Source: an uncultured bacterium (GTDB lineage Bacteria > Actinomycetota > Coriobacteriia > Coriobacteriales > Coriobacteriaceae). Taken from it: DNA of 23,749 nt. A model generated the notes under the pieces. That model searched no databases, was not told where the DNA came from, and saw nothing but the letters and a program-made list of their open reading frames with translations. Every line of letters begins with the position of its first letter. The stretch's first letter is position 1. The position numbers and the translations under genes were made by a program. The DNA lies in assembly GCA_905214905.1 (NCBI GenBank), contig CAJMNK010000030.1, forward strand, positions 1-23,749. The letters run 5' to 3'. Of this stretch, positions 22,579 through 23,749 are shown piece after piece.

Positions 22579-23250
22579 TTATGCCTCCTGTGCGGCCTCG
22601 TTGCCCAACTTCTGCAGCAGTGCAACCTCGGCGGCGGGATCTTCGGACTTAAATACGGCGGAGCCGGCTACGAGCACGTTGGCGCCAGCTTTGACAACCT
22701 CAGCGATATTTTTGGAAGAGATACCGCCATCGACCTCGATCAGGGGCGACACGCCGTGGCGCTCGCACATGGCCTTGAGCTCGTGGAGCTTATGCAGAGT
22801 GCCCGGGATAAAGCTCTGGCCGCCAAAGCCCGGGTTCACGCTCATGAGCAGCACCATATCGACGACGTCGATGATGCTCTCGAGCACGCACACGGGGGTG
22901 GCGGGGTTGAGCACCACGCCGGCCTTGACGCCGCGCTGCTGCAGATGCGTGAGCGTGCGGTGCAGGTGCGTGGAAGCCTCGTAGTGCACGGTGATCATGT
23001 CGGCACCGGCGTCGGCGTACCAATCGACCGTCTCGTCGGGGTTCGTCACCATGAGGTGCGCGTCGACCGGTACATCGGTGGAGCGCTTGACGGCCTTAAG
23101 GATGTCAACGCCAAAGGTGAGGTTGCCGGTAAAGTGACCGTCCATAACGTCGAAGTGCACGTAGTCGGCGCCGGCGATCTTGTCGAGTTCGCCCTTGAGG
23201 TTGGCCATATCGGCCGAGAGGACGGACGGAGCGATTTTGATGGAACCCAT
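22579..23250 (-). CDS. rpe: Ribulose-phosphate 3-epimerase
   Basis: Interconverts ribulose 5-phosphate and xylulose 5-phosphate in the pentose phosphate pathway. The 223-residue TIM barrel shows IAPSVLSAD, HFDVMDGHF with the metal His and catalytic Asp, VDAHLMV, MSVNPGFGGQ and the phosphate/catalytic segment EVDGGIS. AAAGG lies 8 nt before the ATG. It is 18 nt downstream of gpsA and 6 nt upstream of the cysteine desulfurase. Confidence 0.96.
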   Translation of the reverse strand: MGSIKIAPSVLSADMANLKGELDKIAGADYVHFDVMDGHFTGNLTFGVDILKAVKRSTDVPVDAHLMVTNPDETVDWYADAGADMITVHYEASTHLHRTLTHLQQRGVKAGVVLNPATPVCVLESIIDVVDMVLLMSVNPGFGGQSFIPGTLHKLHELKAMCERHGVSPLIEVDGGISSKNIAEVVKAGANVLVAGSAVFKSEDPAAEVALLQKLGNEAAQEA

Positions 23251-23268
23251 GGTAGTAGCCTTTCTGCG

Positions 23269-23749
23269 CTAGTCGGTGAGTCCGTAGAACTCTTGAGAAG
23301 GGACGCGATCGGTAAGAATCTCGAGCGCCCTATCCAAAGTAACACCGTTGTAGAGCGTTTGCTCTACGGCAAAGGTGAGCGGAATGTCTACGCCCAGTGA
23401 ACGGGCGAGCTCGCTGACGCTGCGGGCCGCGACGGCGCCCTCCACCACCATATGCGTACGTGCCTGGTACTCGTCGAGCGAGACGCCGTGGGCAAACTCG
23501 TAGCCAAAGGTGCGGTTGCGCGAATGCTCGGAGGTGCACGTGGCCACGAGGTCGCCCGTGCCGGCCAGCCCCATGCAGGTGATGGCCTGCCCGCCGCAGC
23601 GCACGACGAGGCGGCTCATCTCGGCCAAGCCGCGCGTCATGAGCATGGCAGCCGTGTTGTCGCCGTACCCCAGGCCGTAGGACACGCCCACTGCGATGGC
23701 TATTACGTTCTTGAACGCCGCGCACAGCTCCACGCCGCACACGTCGTCG
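23269..23749 (-). CDS. gpsA: Glycerol-3-phosphate dehydrogenase [NAD(P)+], partial
   Basis: This is the C-terminal part of GpsA, which reduces dihydroxyacetone phosphate to sn-glycerol 3-phosphate for phospholipid synthesis. The start lies beyond the window; the frame enters as DDVCGVELCAAFKN, whose Lys is the catalytic residue, and continues with GYGDNTAAMLMTRGL, GLAGTGDLVATC and SRNRTFGYE. The N-terminal Rossmann domain is therefore off the edge. It is the first visible gene of the - strand run with rpe. Confidence 0.94.
   Translation of the reverse strand, partial: DDVCGVELCAAFKNVIAIAVGVSYGLGYGDNTAAMLMTRGLAEMSRLVVRCGGQAITCMGLAGTGDLVATCTSEHSRNRTFGYEFAHGVSLDEYQARTHMVVEGAVAARSVSELARSLGVDIPLTFAVEQTLYNGVTLDRALEILTDRVPSQEFYGLTD

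Noticed and set aside
22234..23400. 388-codon + strand frame opposite the cysteine desulfurase and rpe
   Set aside because: Antisense shadow of genes with clear catalytic motifs on the other strand.

Overview
The window looks like a chromosomal segment of a Coriobacteriia bacterium, most likely Collinsella or a close relative. The grounds are the high-GC housekeeping genes, Shine-Dalgarno-led genes in tight operons, and the type of genes present; the assignment rests on recognition, not a database search. Conserved backbone lies at both ends (about 1-6040 and 18500-23749). Between them, about 6.1-18.5 kb, is an accessory region with gene remnants, an integrase fragment, more variable base composition and unusual surface or secreted proteins.

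Left backbone: adenine deaminase (ade, +); a Cof-type HAD phosphatase (+) bracketed by inverted copies of a 'ggggacgttc' repeat; a second, convergent HAD phosphatase (-); citrate synthase (-) and a small ACT-domain protein (-). The first HAD gene has a long 5' hairpin that includes its ribosome binding site.

Accessory region: (1) a tyrosine recombinase fragment (-) whose N-terminal part has been replaced, in the same reading frame, by a complete XRE/YozG-type regulator gene ending in TAG; the regulator pairs with a DUF2975 membrane protein. (2) A divergent + strand ABC cluster: a duplicated 12-TM permease, a separate ATPase, a permease-ATPase fusion and a small membrane-anchored extracytoplasmic protein. 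(3) An exonuclease remnant. (4) A - strand mini-cluster of a broken thioredoxin-like gene, a Sec-exported Cys-containing small protein and a 3-TM protein, reminiscent of a bacteriocin or secreted-peptide locus but not assignable. (5) A - strand pair: a small 2-TM protein and a zinc-ribbon/TM/DUF6273-like protein. (6) Divergent from it, a Flp-type pilin fused to a DUF6273-like C-terminal domain.

The most interesting object is the pilin fusion (17015-17965). It carries a run of ten G between its start codon and the prepilin cleavage site, with two overlapping ATGs in different frames. This is the layout of a phase-variable switch with more than one ON state. Its C-terminal ~40 residues are rich in Asn, Tyr, Ser and Gly in the W-x-R-S...G style of hypervariable DUF6273/C-lectin-like ends that can be diversity-generating retroelement targets. 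No reverse transcriptase or template repeat is in the window.

Right backbone: tRNA-Pro(GGG) with its own promoter and terminator, then a - strand run gpsA (cut by the window edge), rpe, a cysteine desulfurase, a Nif3-like protein, a zinc-ribbon coiled-coil protein and coaBC. Several of these start and stop codons overlap (ATGA), so the last genes are probably translationally coupled. All family calls are from reading motifs; no searches were run.
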